Part shown: piece after piece, positions 52,501 through 63,474 of the stretch | Numbering within the stretch: position 1 is the stretch's first letter | Layout of the letters: every line of letters starts with the position of its first letter | Assembly (NCBI GenBank): GCA_902362715.1 | Contig: CABIXN010000003.1 | Span: 229,586 to 293,585, forward strand | Length of the DNA: 64,000 nt | Direction: 5' to 3' | Origin: Lachnospiraceae bacterium | Lineage (GTDB): Bacteria > Bacillota > Clostridia > Lachnospirales > Lachnospiraceae | Translations under genes and position numbers: made by a program | Notes under the pieces: model-generated | What the model was told of the DNA's origin: nothing | Seen by the model: only the letters and a program-made list of their open reading frames with translations | Databases searched by the model: none

Positions 52501-55500
52501 ATGAAAAATACAAAAAAATACTTAAGACGTGGGATTTCCTGTAGTCTAGCAGCGTCTGTTTGTTTTACAGGATTTAACATAACACCATTGCTGGATGGAA
52601 GAATAGTAATGGCGCAGGAAATAGAATATCAAAAGCAGCTGGAAGAAACAAAAGTGGAAGTGTCTGAAGAGAGAACAGAGGACACTACCAGCTATCAGCT
52701 GGCAGATGGAACAAAGCAGCTTGTAATTCACTCAGGGGATGTCAGATATGAGAATGAGAGTGGAGAGCTGATAGATTATGATCCTACTTTAACTCAGATT
52801 ACAGAAGAAGTTTCTGAACAAAAGAGAAGTCTGGAAGGATATACATACGAAAATACAGAAGGTGATATGAAACATTACCTTCCTCAAAAACTGGATCCGG
52901 ATACTCCGCTTTTACTGGAAAATGGAAAGATGGCTATTGAGCTTCAGCCGGTAACAGACCAGGACAATAATGTATTTGGCATGGCCGGAGAATATGAAAA
53001 AGTACAGGCAGTTAAGGAAGATTATACGGATATTTATGATGAAGAAGAACCGGCAGTTGTCGGCGCCGTATATGAAACAAAAGATGAAAGTCTGGAATTA
53101 TCATATATTTCCAATACGGATGGGGTAAAAGAGACGATAGTCCTAAATGAAAAACCAAAAGGAAATGTATTTCGCTATTATCTTCAGTTAAATGGTCTTG
53201 AGCCGCTGATAAATGAAGAAACAAAAGAGATTGAGCTATACCGTGCAGGAGATACGGATGATCCTGCGGCTGTTATTGAAGCGCCCTATATGAATGATGC
53301 CACACAGGAGGCTTATAGTGAGGATATATATTATGATATTGAATCTAAAGACGACGGCCGCTATCTTCTTACCATGATAGTAGATCAGGGTTATTTAGAT
53401 AAGGCTCAGTATCCTGTTATAATTGATCCAACGGCTACCTGGAGCGGCAGTGCAAAAATAGATGATGTTTATATCGCAGATGGCGCACATAAAAACAGTA
53501 ATTTTTATGCGGCGGCTTCACAGGCATTTTTTGCAGGACAGAACCACAGCGGGTTAAAACTCAGATCATTAATAAAATTAAATGATTTGAAAAAGACACT
53601 GGACGGAAAGTGTGTGACCAGTGCAGTGTTGAATATGTATGAGGCAGGGGGAGATTCAGGAGTAACAGTAAACTCTTATGCTTTAACGTCTACCAGAGCT
53701 AACAGCTCCGCTACCTGGGCGAATCAGCCTACAATTAGCTCCACAGTGCTTGGAACCTGTAAAAGTACCGGAACCATAGGAAATAAAGTTACTATGAACA
53801 TGACAAAATTTGTTCAGGAGCTGTGTAACGGAACAAGATCTTATAATTATGGGATCATGATGAAGAGTACCAGTGAAGCAAATAAAAAATATGCTAAATT
53901 TTATGGCGTTCGTTTTACCACTGCAGGTAAGCGTCCCACTCTGGTTGTGAATTATGTAGATGGCCCGACAACAGCGACTTCTGTCAGCGCCAGTCCAAAT
54001 TATATCAAAAAGGGCGGGACAACGAAAGTTACCTGGGCAGGTATTAATACGTCCTATTTAAGCTATGTACAATACCGGATACAAAAAAGTGGTGCGGAAG
54101 ATAATTTGGTAAATTATTCATCCAGCACTAAAATCGGAACAACCGGTTCCGGTTCTGCCAATGTAACATTGGGAAGCTGGGCAGATGGTACGTACCGCAT
54201 TTATGTCCGGGGAGTAGATAAAGGTGGAATAAAAGGTGTTGCTAAAGGCGTGAATGTGGTAATTGACAGCACCAATCCGGTATTTGATAAAAATTCCGTA
54301 TCACCGGCAACATCGGCATCCGCTTATTCTAAAAGTTTACCGACCATGAGCTGGAAAGTAACGGATACAAATTTCAGGGACCTGTATTATTCTATAGATA
54401 AGGGGACTACCTGGAAAAAATTAAGCACGGCAAAAGAAGGCAGTGCAGCACTTCCGGCGTCAGATTTTAAAAAGACCGGAACATATCGCATTTTTTTAAG
54501 GGCTTATGACAAAGCGGGGAATTATAAAACATCCGCAGGGATGGATTATTATTATGATAATACGGCACCCAAAGCAAAAACAGTTACCAGATCAAACGAT
54601 GGTACCAATGTTTTAATATCTTTGTATGGATTATCAGAGGTAATTGATACAGATAAGGTGTACTATGCAGTTTCTGCAGGCGGTGCAGGCAGACCGGCAA
54701 AGACCTCTTATACTCCGGTTACAGCTCTTTCATATAAGGACAATAATCTTACAGTAAAGGTGCCAATAGACTCTAAAATCAATGCAGAGAAAGTATATGA
54801 TATTTATGTGGCGATAGGAGATAAAGCAGGAAATATTTCTTATGATAATCCGGTGAAGGCAGGATGGTACAATATAAAAAATGCTGTTTATGATGGTACT
54901 CTAATTGTGTCTGCGGATAAAAATGAAGAAAATCCTACGGATGACTGGTATTTATTTTGGGATACAGGTAATTCATCAAGTGGGTCAGCAGATAGTGTGA
55001 TTACATCAGCAGACATATATGAGAGTTTGGATGGAAATACATTTAAGAAGATAGGTACCAATACTACAGGACAGCAAGTGATTTCTGTCCCGGAAATGAA
55101 AGATTATGTTTCATATAGAATTGTAGCTTCCTATAAAGATGGGAGTAAACGGTTGTCTAATGTACAAAGTTTACGAAAAACAGCATTAGATGAATATGTC
55201 GAGACACAGGAGCAGGAATTGGGTGCATCTATTTCAGAAGAAGATGTAGATGAACTGGTTGCTATGGATGCAGTTGCAGTAAAGGAGGAATCGCCGGATA
55301 TTATTTCAGGAAAACAGCGTGCTGCAGAAAATATTGCGGAAGAATATGTTTATCTGAATGAAGAGATTGATACGGACGGCGACCAGCTATTGGATGGCTA
55401 TGAGATGTGGGAGATTGGAAGTGATAAAACATCAGCAGATTCTGATACAGATGGTTTTGATGATTATTATGAAGTGACTGTGTTAGGAACCAGTCCGGCC

Positions 55501-58182
55501 ATATACACGGCTGACGGTGATAACGATAAAGATGGAGTGCTAAACAGCAAGGAGAAACAGCTTGGAACAAATCCATATCTTCCGGACACTGATTTTGACG
55601 GTGTGAATGATTCTTCTGATAAGGAACCTTTAAAGACCAATACCGGTAATGGAGCAGCAGTATCTTATAGTATTATAGAGAATAATAATATTTATGAGCA
55701 TAAAATATCTAAAACAGAGGAAGGTTTGACGTTTGTTTACTGGTATAATCCCTACAGTGATTTAATTCGAAAAATTGAGCGGAGTACGGAAAAGAATGGA
55801 AAAGTTCAAGAATATTATTTTTATGATTCTAAAAAGCAGCAAATAGGACTTTTGCGTAATTATGGGAATAATAAATATGACGTAGTAACCAGTACATATG
55901 ATGGAAATGATGAAGTAAATTTTGCAGCTTATAATGGATTAGGATATACTATAAACAGAAATGATGATGGTGATCTATTATCTGTATCTGTAAATGGAGT
56001 GAACTTAATTAGTAATTCATTTGCTGTTACAGGAACGGGTGAAGATGCGTATACTTATCAGTCAAAGGCCTGGTTTGCCAATAATCAGGGAGAAACATAT
56101 GATTATACTCAGATTAATGTAACTGATGCAGACGGGAATGTATCCAAAGAGAAGGCGTTAAAAGGTGTTAAGATTGACGGAGCCTCAGCTTATAGTTATG
56201 AATATGCGTATGATTCTCAGGGAAATGTTCAAAAGTTAAAGGATAATGAAAATAATGTTCAATATACATATGAATATGATTCCCAAGGGGAAGTAGCCGG
56301 GATTACTGCAAGCAATGGATTTAAAATAAATAAGCAGAAGGATTCTGATACCGGAGATCAAAGGAGAACATATTCCTTTGGGAATGTTCAGCATAGCGTT
56401 GCGTATACGGAAAGCGGCTCTGATACATCAACAAAGAAAACATCCGTTATAGATACAGATTTATCTGTAGAGGAGCAGACAGACTCAAATTCGAAAAATG
56501 ATTCAAAAGTGATAAAATTCAAGAATAATTTGATTTTAGAAAATAAACAGGTTTTAGAAACAAATCAGCTTAGCTTGAGTTTGAAAAATAACAGAAAGCT
56601 GTTATACAAATATGATACCTGGGGAAATATTGCGTCAATATCATATTCAGATGGAAACAGTACAGCTAAAAACTATAGTGCAGAATATGAGTATAATACG
56701 AAAGGTGAATTAACCAGCGAGAAAAACAGCTTTTCAGGCACAAGTAAGAAATATGAATATGATGGAAATGGCAATAGGGTTAGTAAAAAGGAATATGATA
56801 AGGCAGGCAAGCTTGTGAAAACAGGTTCGTTTACATATGATGCTGTCTGGCGTGATAAGATTGCAGGATATACCGAAAATGGTGTAAAAAAATCTATTTC
56901 CTTTGATAAACTTGGAAATCCGATAAATTGGCTCAATGATTTGAAGTTTACCTGGAAAAATGGGAGACGTTTAAACACAGCAGAAAATCCTGAATATTCT
57001 GTCGTGTATAAGTATGACGTAACCGGATTAAGAACACAAAAGAAAGTAACAGAAAAAGCAGGAAATATTAGTACAACCTATGACTATATCTGGGACGGAA
57101 ATGCGCTCTTACGGGAAACAAGAACAACCGGACAAAAAAAGCTGGTATTTGATTATTTGTACGACGGTAATTATAATATAATTGGCTTTAAATTATCCGG
57201 AAGCGGGATTGCCGAAAAAACATATATATTTGAACAGGATGTACAGGGGAATATAGCCGCTGTATATGAATTAGGTGATAAGTCAGCGGCCTGCGTGGCG
57301 GAATATGTTTATGATGCATATGGCGAGTTAGTTAAAGTAACAAATAATACAAATGATAATATAGGGGATTTAAATTTATTCCGATACAGAGGATACTATC
57401 AGGATGTGGAGACAAATCTTTATTATCTGCAGAGCAGATATTATGACGCATCTGCCGGAAGGTTTTTAAATATGGACAATATTTTATATCTAGGAGTTAA
57501 TCCGGATATATACAATTGTTCTTATAATTTGTTTGTATATTGTGAAAATGATCCGGTAAATTATGTTGATGAGACAGGAAGTTTACCATCATTTAAAACA
57601 ATTAAAAAAATGGTTAACAAGTATCTAGGAGGCTGGTATTACCGGAATGGTAAAACAATATATTATTGGGGGAAGCGTTCACCACAATCATTAGCGGGAT
57701 ATAATGATATGTATGATGGATTATCCGGAATGATAGGATGTAATTTGTCTAATAATAAAATAATAGAATATAATTCAAAAATTTGGTGGAGATTTCAATT
57801 TTGGAAAGGCTCATATGGGTTTACCAGGTTATATGGGGCAGAAATAGGAGTTTATTATAAAAAAGGCGGCGGTTCTGGTGGACACTATACATGTGCCAAA
57901 AAATATCCGTTAAAGATGTCATTTTCATTATATAATAAGAAAAACCAGCGTTTGTTTTCGACAATTTCAGAAAATACGTGGTGGAAAAATGGATTTGTCT
58001 GGGGGTATCAACACCGGAACAATTTAATAATGGTTTCTAAAATATATTTTCCGAATACTTCAATAGGAAATTCTCAAAAAGCTGCATTTGTCAAAGGTAA
58101 GAAAAATCTAAAAAATTGTGAAATATCTCAAAAAGGAAGAATTTATACAATTAAATGGAAGAAAAATGGGAATGAGAGATAG
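52501..58182 (+). CDS. Large secreted RHS/YD-repeat protein with DNRLRE and DUF4474-like C-terminus
   Basis: 1893 residues. Signal peptide (RRGISCSLAASVCFTGFNI); a DNRLRE-type domain at about 313-485; Ig-like repeats at about 490-800; a Ca-binding thrombospondin-3-like stretch at about 956-1045 (DTDGDQLLDGYE, DSDTDGFDDYYE, DGDNDKDGVLNS, DTDFDGVND); YD repeats from about 1060; the RHS core end at about 1628-1695 (RYRGYYQDVETNLYYLQSRY, AGRFLNMD, ENDPVNYVDETG). The last about 195 residues after the core form a variable tip with WRFQFWKGSYG and GAEIGVYY, which I recall as DUF4474-like. RHS proteins display C-terminal toxic or effector tips. Start 52501 or 52495; the ribosome site is weak, suggesting coupling to the gene before. 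Confidence 0.85.
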   Translation: MKNTKKYLRRGISCSLAASVCFTGFNITPLLDGRIVMAQEIEYQKQLEETKVEVSEERTEDTTSYQLADGTKQLVIHSGDVRYENESGELIDYDPTLTQITEEVSEQKRSLEGYTYENTEGDMKHYLPQKLDPDTPLLLENGKMAIELQPVTDQDNNVFGMAGEYEKVQAVKEDYTDIYDEEEPAVVGAVYETKDESLELSYISNTDGVKETIVLNEKPKGNVFRYYLQLNGLEPLINEETKEIELYRAGDTDDPAAVIEAPYMNDATQEAYSEDIYYDIESKDDGRYLLTMIVDQGYLDKAQYPVIIDPTATWSGSAKIDDVYIADGAHKNSNFYAAASQAFFAGQNHSGLKLRSLIKLNDLKKTLDGKCVTSAVLNMYEAGGDSGVTVNSYALTSTRANSSATWANQPTISSTVLGTCKSTGTIGNKVTMNMTKFVQELCNGTRSYNYGIMMKSTSEANKKYAKFYGVRFTTAGKRPTLVVNYVDGPTTATSVSASPNYIKKGGTTKVTWAGINTSYLSYVQYRIQKSGAEDNLVNYSSSTKIGTTGSGSANVTLGSWADGTYRIYVRGVDKGGIKGVAKGVNVVIDSTNPVFDKNSVSPATSASAYSKSLPTMSWKVTDTNFRDLYYSIDKGTTWKKLSTAKEGSAALPASDFKKTGTYRIFLRAYDKAGNYKTSAGMDYYYDNTAPKAKTVTRSNDGTNVLISLYGLSEVIDTDKVYYAVSAGGAGRPAKTSYTPVTALSYKDNNLTVKVPIDSKINAEKVYDIYVAIGDKAGNISYDNPVKAGWYNIKNAVYDGTLIVSADKNEENPTDDWYLFWDTGNSSSGSADSVITSADIYESLDGNTFKKIGTNTTGQQVISVPEMKDYVSYRIVASYKDGSKRLSNVQSLRKTALDEYVETQEQELGASISEEDVDELVAMDAVAVKEESPDIISGKQRAAENIAEEYVYLNEEIDTDGDQLLDGYEMWEIGSDKTSADSDTDGFDDYYEVTVLGTSPAIYTADGDNDKDGVLNSKEKQLGTNPYLPDTDFDGVNDSSDKEPLKTNTGNGAAVSYSIIENNNIYEHKISKTEEGLTFVYWYNPYSDLIRKIERSTEKNGKVQEYYFYDSKKQQIGLLRNYGNNKYDVVTSTYDGNDEVNFAAYNGLGYTINRNDDGDLLSVSVNGVNLISNSFAVTGTGEDAYTYQSKAWFANNQGETYDYTQINVTDADGNVSKEKALKGVKIDGASAYSYEYAYDSQGNVQKLKDNENNVQYTYEYDSQGEVAGITASNGFKINKQKDSDTGDQRRTYSFGNVQHSVAYTESGSDTSTKKTSVIDTDLSVEEQTDSNSKNDSKVIKFKNNLILENKQVLETNQLSLSLKNNRKLLYKYDTWGNIASISYSDGNSTAKNYSAEYEYNTKGELTSEKNSFSGTSKKYEYDGNGNRVSKKEYDKAGKLVKTGSFTYDAVWRDKIAGYTENGVKKSISFDKLGNPINWLNDLKFTWKNGRRLNTAENPEYSVVYKYDVTGLRTQKKVTEKAGNISTTYDYIWDGNALLRETRTTGQKKLVFDYLYDGNYNIIGFKLSGSGIAEKTYIFEQDVQGNIAAVYELGDKSAACVAEYVYDAYGELVKVTNNTNDNIGDLNLFRYRGYYQDVETNLYYLQSRYYDASAGRFLNMDNILYLGVNPDIYNCSYNLFVYCENDPVNYVDETGSLPSFKTIKKMVNKYLGGWYYRNGKTIYYWGKRSPQSLAGYNDMYDGLSGMIGCNLSNNKIIEYNSKIWWRFQFWKGSYGFTRLYGAEIGVYYKKGGGSGGHYTCAKKYPLKMSFSLYNKKNQRLFSTISENTWWKNGFVWGYQHRNNLIMVSKIYFPNTSIGNSQKAAFVKGKKNLKNCEISQKGRIYTIKWKKNGNER

Positions 58183-58344
58183 GTGAATATTAAAAGCACA
58201 AGAAATTCAAATAATGTTCTTGATAGTTCTTTTAGTTTTTTTGGAGGAATGCTGTTTGTAAATAATGAAATTTTTGTAAAAATGAAGACGTCGTATAGTT
58301 CGTGAGTATTCAAGGGAATATGTGTTATCGGTTGAGGTGAGCAT

Positions 58345-59784
58345 ATGAAAAAATATATAATACTATTTGTTGCTTTGCTATTTTTATTCTTACAGGGATG
58401 CGAATTAAAAATCCCTTCAGAGAAAGATGAGGCACAGGAAAAGCTTTTGGCATCTATGGAATTTTCACTGCATGAAACTTTAAAGGAGAGTATTGAGCAG
58501 GGCGTTGACTTAAATCACTTTTCCAGAGAATATCGCAGGAGAACGAATAATGGGAAATCTGAGAGTAATCCGTTGCGTATTGGATTGTATAATATGATTG
58601 AAAATTATCTGGTTCAAGAAATGCTGGAAGCTGGAGCAGACCCCGATCTATACGACAGTGATGGTTATCCTGTGTTTTTTTACAGTGCCTGGGAAGATGA
58701 TACAGACCTGTGTCAGATTTTTTTTGATCACGGAGCAGATATTTCCAAAAGAAGTAAAGATAAGTGTACAATTCTTGACTACTATCTTCAGACAAAAGCA
58801 CCCGGAGGTGCAGACTTAGTGAATCGAAAGTTTGTACAGCTGCTTTTGGAGCAGGGAGTTCCTGTAGATAAAAATACCTGGAAACTGGCAGAAAAAACCG
58901 GAGCCTATCATATTTTCGATCTATTGTATCATGCTCCTCAAAATGAATTGGATGATTTTTCCCAGCTGCAGAAAGCTTATCTGGAGGGAAAGATAGAGGA
59001 GGGGAATGCTCTGCTGAGACAGACGCTGATACCGGATCAGGAGGATACATATCTTGCGGCTGTATACGGGAATCGTGAAACGATTGAGATTTTAAAGGTA
59101 AAAAACCGGGAAATTTCCTTTGACCAGGAAAACGATTCAAAACCGTCTTTATTATTTTTGGCTTTTTACAATGGAAATGCCAAAACGGCATCGGAAATGC
59201 TTCAGCAGGCAGAACGAGGAGATGTAACTCTGGGCGATTTGAAGGAAATCGTATTTAAAAATGACGATACAGTTTTATTTGAATATTTGTGTCAAAGAGA
59301 ATGGCTTAGTGTTACAGATATTTCTAACGAAGATATCGGAACGATTGCGGTAAAAGATGCCAGAGAGATCATGAATTATCTGTTTCAAAACGGATATCGG
59401 TTTTCAGATCACACAGGGGCATCTAACGAGACGTTAAACAGGGCAATTATGTTTGAGCGGGAGGAGATGCTGGATTTATTATTAGAAAATGGCGCTGATC
59501 CCAATGAAGATGGGGAACTTGGTTATCCGCTGATTGAAAGCTGTCAGGGAGGGGATCCCAAAGCGATGGAGAAACTGCTGTCCTATGGTGCAGTTTTAGA
59601 TAAGTGTGGAGAAGCCGCAATGCAGGACGCTGTTGTATGTGCAAATCTGGATGCTGTAAAATGGTTAACAGAGCACGGCGTGAAAATTTCAGAGACCGCA
59701 TATAAGGATGCAAAAGAAGCTGGTATTTATAAGAATGATCACACCTGGGAATTTGTGAAAAAAGTGTATGAAAGTCAGAAATAA
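58345..59784 (+). CDS. Ankyrin-repeat lipoprotein 1
   Basis: 479 residues. Signal peptide and lipobox FLFLQGC (Cys 19), then ankyrin repeats throughout, seen as LEAGADPDLYDSDGYPVFFYSAWEDD, FFDHGADISKRSKDKCTILDYYL (both in pieces) and LLENGADPNEDGELGYPLIESC. Probably anchored outside the membrane. Ankyrin arrays often follow RHS or other polymorphic toxin genes as immunity proteins; it is the first gene after the RHS gene, but here the lipobox is unusual and immunity is an inference. Three more copies follow. Confidence 0.82.
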   Translation: MKKYIILFVALLFLFLQGCELKIPSEKDEAQEKLLASMEFSLHETLKESIEQGVDLNHFSREYRRRTNNGKSESNPLRIGLYNMIENYLVQEMLEAGADPDLYDSDGYPVFFYSAWEDDTDLCQIFFDHGADISKRSKDKCTILDYYLQTKAPGGADLVNRKFVQLLLEQGVPVDKNTWKLAEKTGAYHIFDLLYHAPQNELDDFSQLQKAYLEGKIEEGNALLRQTLIPDQEDTYLAAVYGNRETIEILKVKNREISFDQENDSKPSLLFLAFYNGNAKTASEMLQQAERGDVTLGDLKEIVFKNDDTVLFEYLCQREWLSVTDISNEDIGTIAVKDAREIMNYLFQNGYRFSDHTGASNETLNRAIMFEREEMLDLLLENGADPNEDGELGYPLIESCQGGDPKAMEKLLSYGAVLDKCGEAAMQDAVVCANLDAVKWLTEHGVKISETAYKDAKEAGIYKNDHTWEFVKKVYESQK

Positions 59785-60010
59785 TCCTCTCGGACAAGGA
59801 GAGCTTTTGGCAGGAATTTCTTTGGAGTGGGATATCAATATATGTGATGAAGAGATCGCAAAAGAAATTATTGAATTGATGTAGGGATGTGCAGGATCCA
59901 TTTTGGTTTCGCCTTCTTAGTCTGTGCATTAGTGCTATTAAGAAGGCGGTACAGTATTTAGATAAGCCATTTATCATTTCATTGAATAAAGCAGAGAAAT
60001 AGGGTGATCT
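59785..60010. other. Intergenic remnant between ankyrin genes 1 and 2
   Basis: Contains a gene-end fragment (59817-59884, reading ISLEWDINICDEEIAKEII in one frame), a hairpin CGCCTTCTTA...TAAGAAGGCG (59910-59948), and a tail (TTTAGATAAGCC...TTATCATTTC) matching the DNA after the membrane-protein gene at 62965-63474. It looks like the same unit with that gene deleted. Confidence 0.6.
59910..59948. repeat. Hairpin repeat, copy 1
   Basis: CGCCTTCTTA and TAAGAAGGCG arms around a 19-base loop. A second copy with loop changes lies at 62879-62919. No T-run follows. Confidence 0.7.
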
Positions 60011-61385
60011 ATGAAAAAATATATAATACTATTTGTTGCTTTACTATTTTTATTCTTACAGGGATGTGAATTAAAAATCCCTTCAGAGAAAGATGAGGCA
60101 CAGGAAAAGCTTTTGGCATCTATGGAATTTTCACTGCATGAAACTTTAAAGGAAAGTATTGAGCAGGGCGTGGACTTAAATCACTTTTCCAAAGAATATC
60201 GCCGGAGAACGAATAATGGGAAATCTGAGAGCAATCCATTGCGAATTGGATTGTATAATATGGTTGACCGTTATACAGTCAAAAAAATGCTGGAAGCTGG
60301 AGCAGATGCCAATGCATATGATTGTGAAGGCTATCCATTGGTTTTTTACAGCGCATGGAATGAAGATGAAGCTCTGTGCCGGCTCTTTTTATCTTATGGT
60401 GCAGATGTGTCTCTAAAAAATAAGCAGGGTGATTCCATTTTGGACTATTATTTAGAAACCAATGAAACGGGAATTTATTTAAGCAGAAAAAATCTGGTAA
60501 AGCTGTATTTGGACGAGAGCGCTAAGGTAAGCAGACAAACGTTAAAGATCGCTGAAAGCTGTCAATACGGAGCTTAAACGGTGCTTTCTGGAAGGAAATA
60601 TCCATCGGGGAAATCAATTATTGGAATCGAATGAAAAATTGGAAGAAACGGATCAGTATCTTGCCGCTGTTTATGGTAATGCAGAGTCAATTCAGATTTT
60701 AGAGGAAAAAGGAACGGATTTTTACGAAAAAGGAGAAAATAGGGCATCTATTTTGACGACAGCGGTATATAACGGGAATTTGGAGACTGTTGCGGCTATG
60801 TTAGAACAAACTGACAAATCTAAAATTGATATCCAGGATTTCCTGCAGGGAATTTATCAAAATGACGATGCCGTTTTGATGGATTATTTGTGTGAAGAAA
60901 TGTGGGTAGATGCTTCAAATATTTCAGGCAGCGAAATCGAGATAATCGTATGGGAAAATGCAGAAAGTGTTCTGGAATGTCTAATAAAACATGGCTTTAA
61001 GTTACCGGAACATAAGGAAATCGGGAACCAGGCATTAGTTTTAGCTATTCAATCGGAAAATGATGGTATGCTGAAATTTTTGCTGGAAAATGGGACAGAT
61101 CCAAATGTAAAGAATGAAGTTTCATATCCGCTGGTAGATTGCTGTTCGTGGTCGGATCCGGAAAATATCAATATATTATTAGAGCACGGTGCAGATTTAG
61201 AATTAATGGGTGAGGAAGCAATGAAGACTGCCGTGTGGGCTCAAAATTTAGACGCTGTAAAGATTTTGTATGAAAATGGAGTAGAAATAACGGAAGAGTG
61301 TTATCTATATGCAGAAGAATGCAAATCACTGGATAATAATCATACTTGGGAATATGTGAAAGAACGATATGAAGAAACAATGTAA
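60011..61385 (+). pseudogene. Ankyrin-repeat lipoprotein 2, broken by an internal deletion and frameshift
   Basis: Starts with the same signal peptide and first 75 or so residues as ankyrin gene 1 (about 10 base changes in 250), with lipobox FLFLQGC. It then diverges (KKMLEAGADANAYDCEGYP). Around 60565 the frame stops after AESCQYGA, while the matching continuation (TELKRCFLEGNIHRGN...) is in another frame from about 60563 and runs to 61385. Compared with gene 1, about 20 codons plus a frame change were lost at this point. An alternative is expression of two shorter proteins; the second half has no signal peptide or ribosome site. Confidence 0.75.
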
Positions 61386-62826
61386 AGCAAAAAGAATTTT
61401 ATTAACTGTAATTATGAGCTGCCTATTCCTTCCCGGCTGTGGTGTCTATACAGGAGAACTTTCTGCTGAAGACAAGTTAAAACGAGCCATGGAGACAGGA
61501 GAACATGAAGTTTTAAAAGAAGCAGTAGAAGAGGGCGTAGATCTGAATTGGTTTGCCAGAGATAATGGAGAATGGACGGAGAACGGAAAATTTGACAGAA
61601 ATCCTATGAGAGTAGGAATGTTTGGCTCTATGGACTTATATTCGGCAGAGTATATGCTGAGATCCGGGGCCGATGTAAACGCTTATGATGCATATGGCTA
61701 TCCATTGATGTTTTATGGTTTATGGGAAGACGATGAAGCACTGGTAAAGCTGTTTCTGCAGTATGGGGCGGATATTTCTCTGGAAGGTAAGGAGGGTATG
61801 TCTGCTCTTGACTATTATTTTTGTGAAGGTGGATTGGATTATTTTTATGAGAATTGCTTTGGTTTTGCAAAGAAAACTATGGTGGAGATTCTGCTGGACC
61901 ATGGTGCGAAAGTAGACTGTCAGACTATGGAATACGCAAAGGAGCAGGGAGCTTATCATGTCATGGGACTTCTGTATTCGAAACTAGAGGATCAGGAAAA
62001 CTGTGTTTCTGAATTACAGCGGAAATATTTTGAAGGGAAGCTTACGGAAGGAAATGAATTATTGAAAAAATCCGGAAAGCTGGTATCCGCAGATCTGTTT
62101 GCAGCTGTGACCTATGGAAACGAAGAAACAGTGAAAATTCTTGAAAAAAAAGAAATCGACTTTTCTCAAAGTTATGGAGAACCGCATTCTCTGCTTTCTA
62201 TAGCAGCCTGGAATGGAAATGTGCAGACTGTATCAAGAATCGTTGATGGAATGGTTTTAGACAAAAATGAACTTGATGAGATATTGTATGCAGCATATTC
62301 TAATGATGATTTGGAACTGATAAAATTATTGTGTGATAAAGGGTATGTGGATTTGAAAAAACTCACAGACAGTCAGCTGCAGAGCGTTTCTGAGGAAAAT
62401 GCTATTGCGGTTATGGAATATTTTTTAAGCAGCGGATGTGATTTAAAAAAGCTGCCGTCGAAAGGTGCTGCTGAATTGTTAATGGCGCTGTATCGTGACA
62501 ATGATGAGATGGCAAAGTTATTGTTAGAGAATGGGGCCGATCCCAGCCGGATGTCAGATGACACTTATCCTTTTGAAATTGCGTGCAGATATGGTACTCC
62601 GTATGAGGTAAAGCTTATGATAGAAGCCGGAACAGATCTTAAGAAACTTGGGAAAATTGGTATGGATGCTGCACTTGAGGGCGGTGATTTTGATATAATA
62701 AAAATTTTAACGGAACATGGTGTTGCGATCACGGAGGCGCAGTATAAATATTACCAGGAAATGGGAGGCAGTAATCATATTCTGGAGTATTTAACGGAAT
62801 ATTTTGCTCATTCCAAGGAGGAGTGA
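61369..62826 (+). CDS. Ankyrin-repeat lipoprotein 3
   Basis: 485 residues. Lipobox LFLPGC (Cys about 24), then ankyrin repeats such as MLRSGADVNAYDAYGYPLMFY, LQYGADISLEGKEGMSALDYY (in pieces) and LLENGADPSRMSDDTYPFEIAC. It is more diverged from copies 1, 2 and 4 in sequence but has the same organisation. It overlaps the end of copy 2 by 17 bases, with only a weak ribosome site, so it may depend on upstream translation. Confidence 0.82.
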   Translation: MKKQCKAKRILLTVIMSCLFLPGCGVYTGELSAEDKLKRAMETGEHEVLKEAVEEGVDLNWFARDNGEWTENGKFDRNPMRVGMFGSMDLYSAEYMLRSGADVNAYDAYGYPLMFYGLWEDDEALVKLFLQYGADISLEGKEGMSALDYYFCEGGLDYFYENCFGFAKKTMVEILLDHGAKVDCQTMEYAKEQGAYHVMGLLYSKLEDQENCVSELQRKYFEGKLTEGNELLKKSGKLVSADLFAAVTYGNEETVKILEKKEIDFSQSYGEPHSLLSIAAWNGNVQTVSRIVDGMVLDKNELDEILYAAYSNDDLELIKLLCDKGYVDLKKLTDSQLQSVSEENAIAVMEYFLSSGCDLKKLPSKGAAELLMALYRDNDEMAKLLLENGADPSRMSDDTYPFEIACRYGTPYEVKLMIEAGTDLKKLGKIGMDAALEGGDFDIIKILTEHGVAITEAQYKYYQEMGGSNHILEYLTEYFAHSKEE

Positions 62827-62878
62827 GCCACCCCAAATTATTAAACGAGCGAAAGGAAATTTAAGTCTCATTTTATTT

Positions 62879-62919
62879 CCGCCTTCTTGGTCTGCGCATT
62901 TGCACTGCTAAGAAGGCGG
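62879..62919. repeat. Hairpin repeat, copy 2
   Basis: CCGCCTTCTT and AAGAAGGCGG arms around a 21-base loop, after ankyrin gene 3. Matches the hairpin at 59910. Confidence 0.7.
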
Positions 62920-62964
62920 TATAGCCACAGAAAGAGTAAAATAGCTGTCAGAAGGGAAATAACT

Positions 62965-63474
62965 ATGAATTACTTATTTTATTTGGATACATTTTCCTAT
63001 CATGTATTTATGAACTTTTTGTTTGTAATAATTATTATACTGATACCTTTTGCGGTGATAACTCGTGTATTTCGCAGGAAGTCATGGAAAAGGGAGATTC
63101 CAACTTATATGTTTTGTCAGTGGGAGACCTCATTTATATTAGTTTTGATTTCCTGTATTTTGGGAATTATTATAAAACCTGTCTGGCAGCAGATTTTTGT
63201 CTTTGCTGGATTAATTTTCCTGACATTTTTTGCAGTGTGGGCCGGGAAAAGACACTGCGTCAATTGGTGCGGCAGGGGAAATTTTTATGTACTGGGAGAA
63301 AAGTCCTGGGATCAGCTTTCCAGAGAAGAAAAAGTGTTATCCGCGGAAGAAATTGCCAAAAACAGAATCATTGGTCGGGAACAAATAAAATATTGGAAGC
63401 CGATATGGGTATTTTTTATACCGGCGTTTGTTCCCCTTGTGTTGATGGAAATCGTTCTTTTTTTAGTTAGATAA
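62965..63474 (+). CDS. Membrane protein with about four helices, unknown
   Basis: 169 residues: hydrophobic stretches near 12-35, 50-75, 80-95 and 150-169, with a charged loop (RHCVNWCGRGNFYVLGEKSWDQLSREEK) between the third and fourth. Start at 62965 follows GAAGGG. It sits between ankyrin genes 3 and 4; the same gene seems to have been deleted between 1 and 2. Family not recognised. Confidence 0.7.
   Translation: MNYLFYLDTFSYHVFMNFLFVIIIILIPFAVITRVFRRKSWKREIPTYMFCQWETSFILVLISCILGIIIKPVWQQIFVFAGLIFLTFFAVWAGKRHCVNWCGRGNFYVLGEKSWDQLSREEKVLSAEEIAKNRIIGREQIKYWKPIWVFFIPAFVPLVLMEIVLFLVR

Noticed and set aside
58261..58320. Fourth copy of the ECF promoter motif before ankyrin gene 1
   Set aside because: TTTTTGTAAAAA and CGTATAG are present but neither the -35 sequence nor the 14-base spacing matches the other three.
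62887..62964. N-terminal extension of the 169-residue membrane protein
   Set aside because: This stretch overlaps the hairpin repeat and the ATG at 62965 has a better ribosome site.
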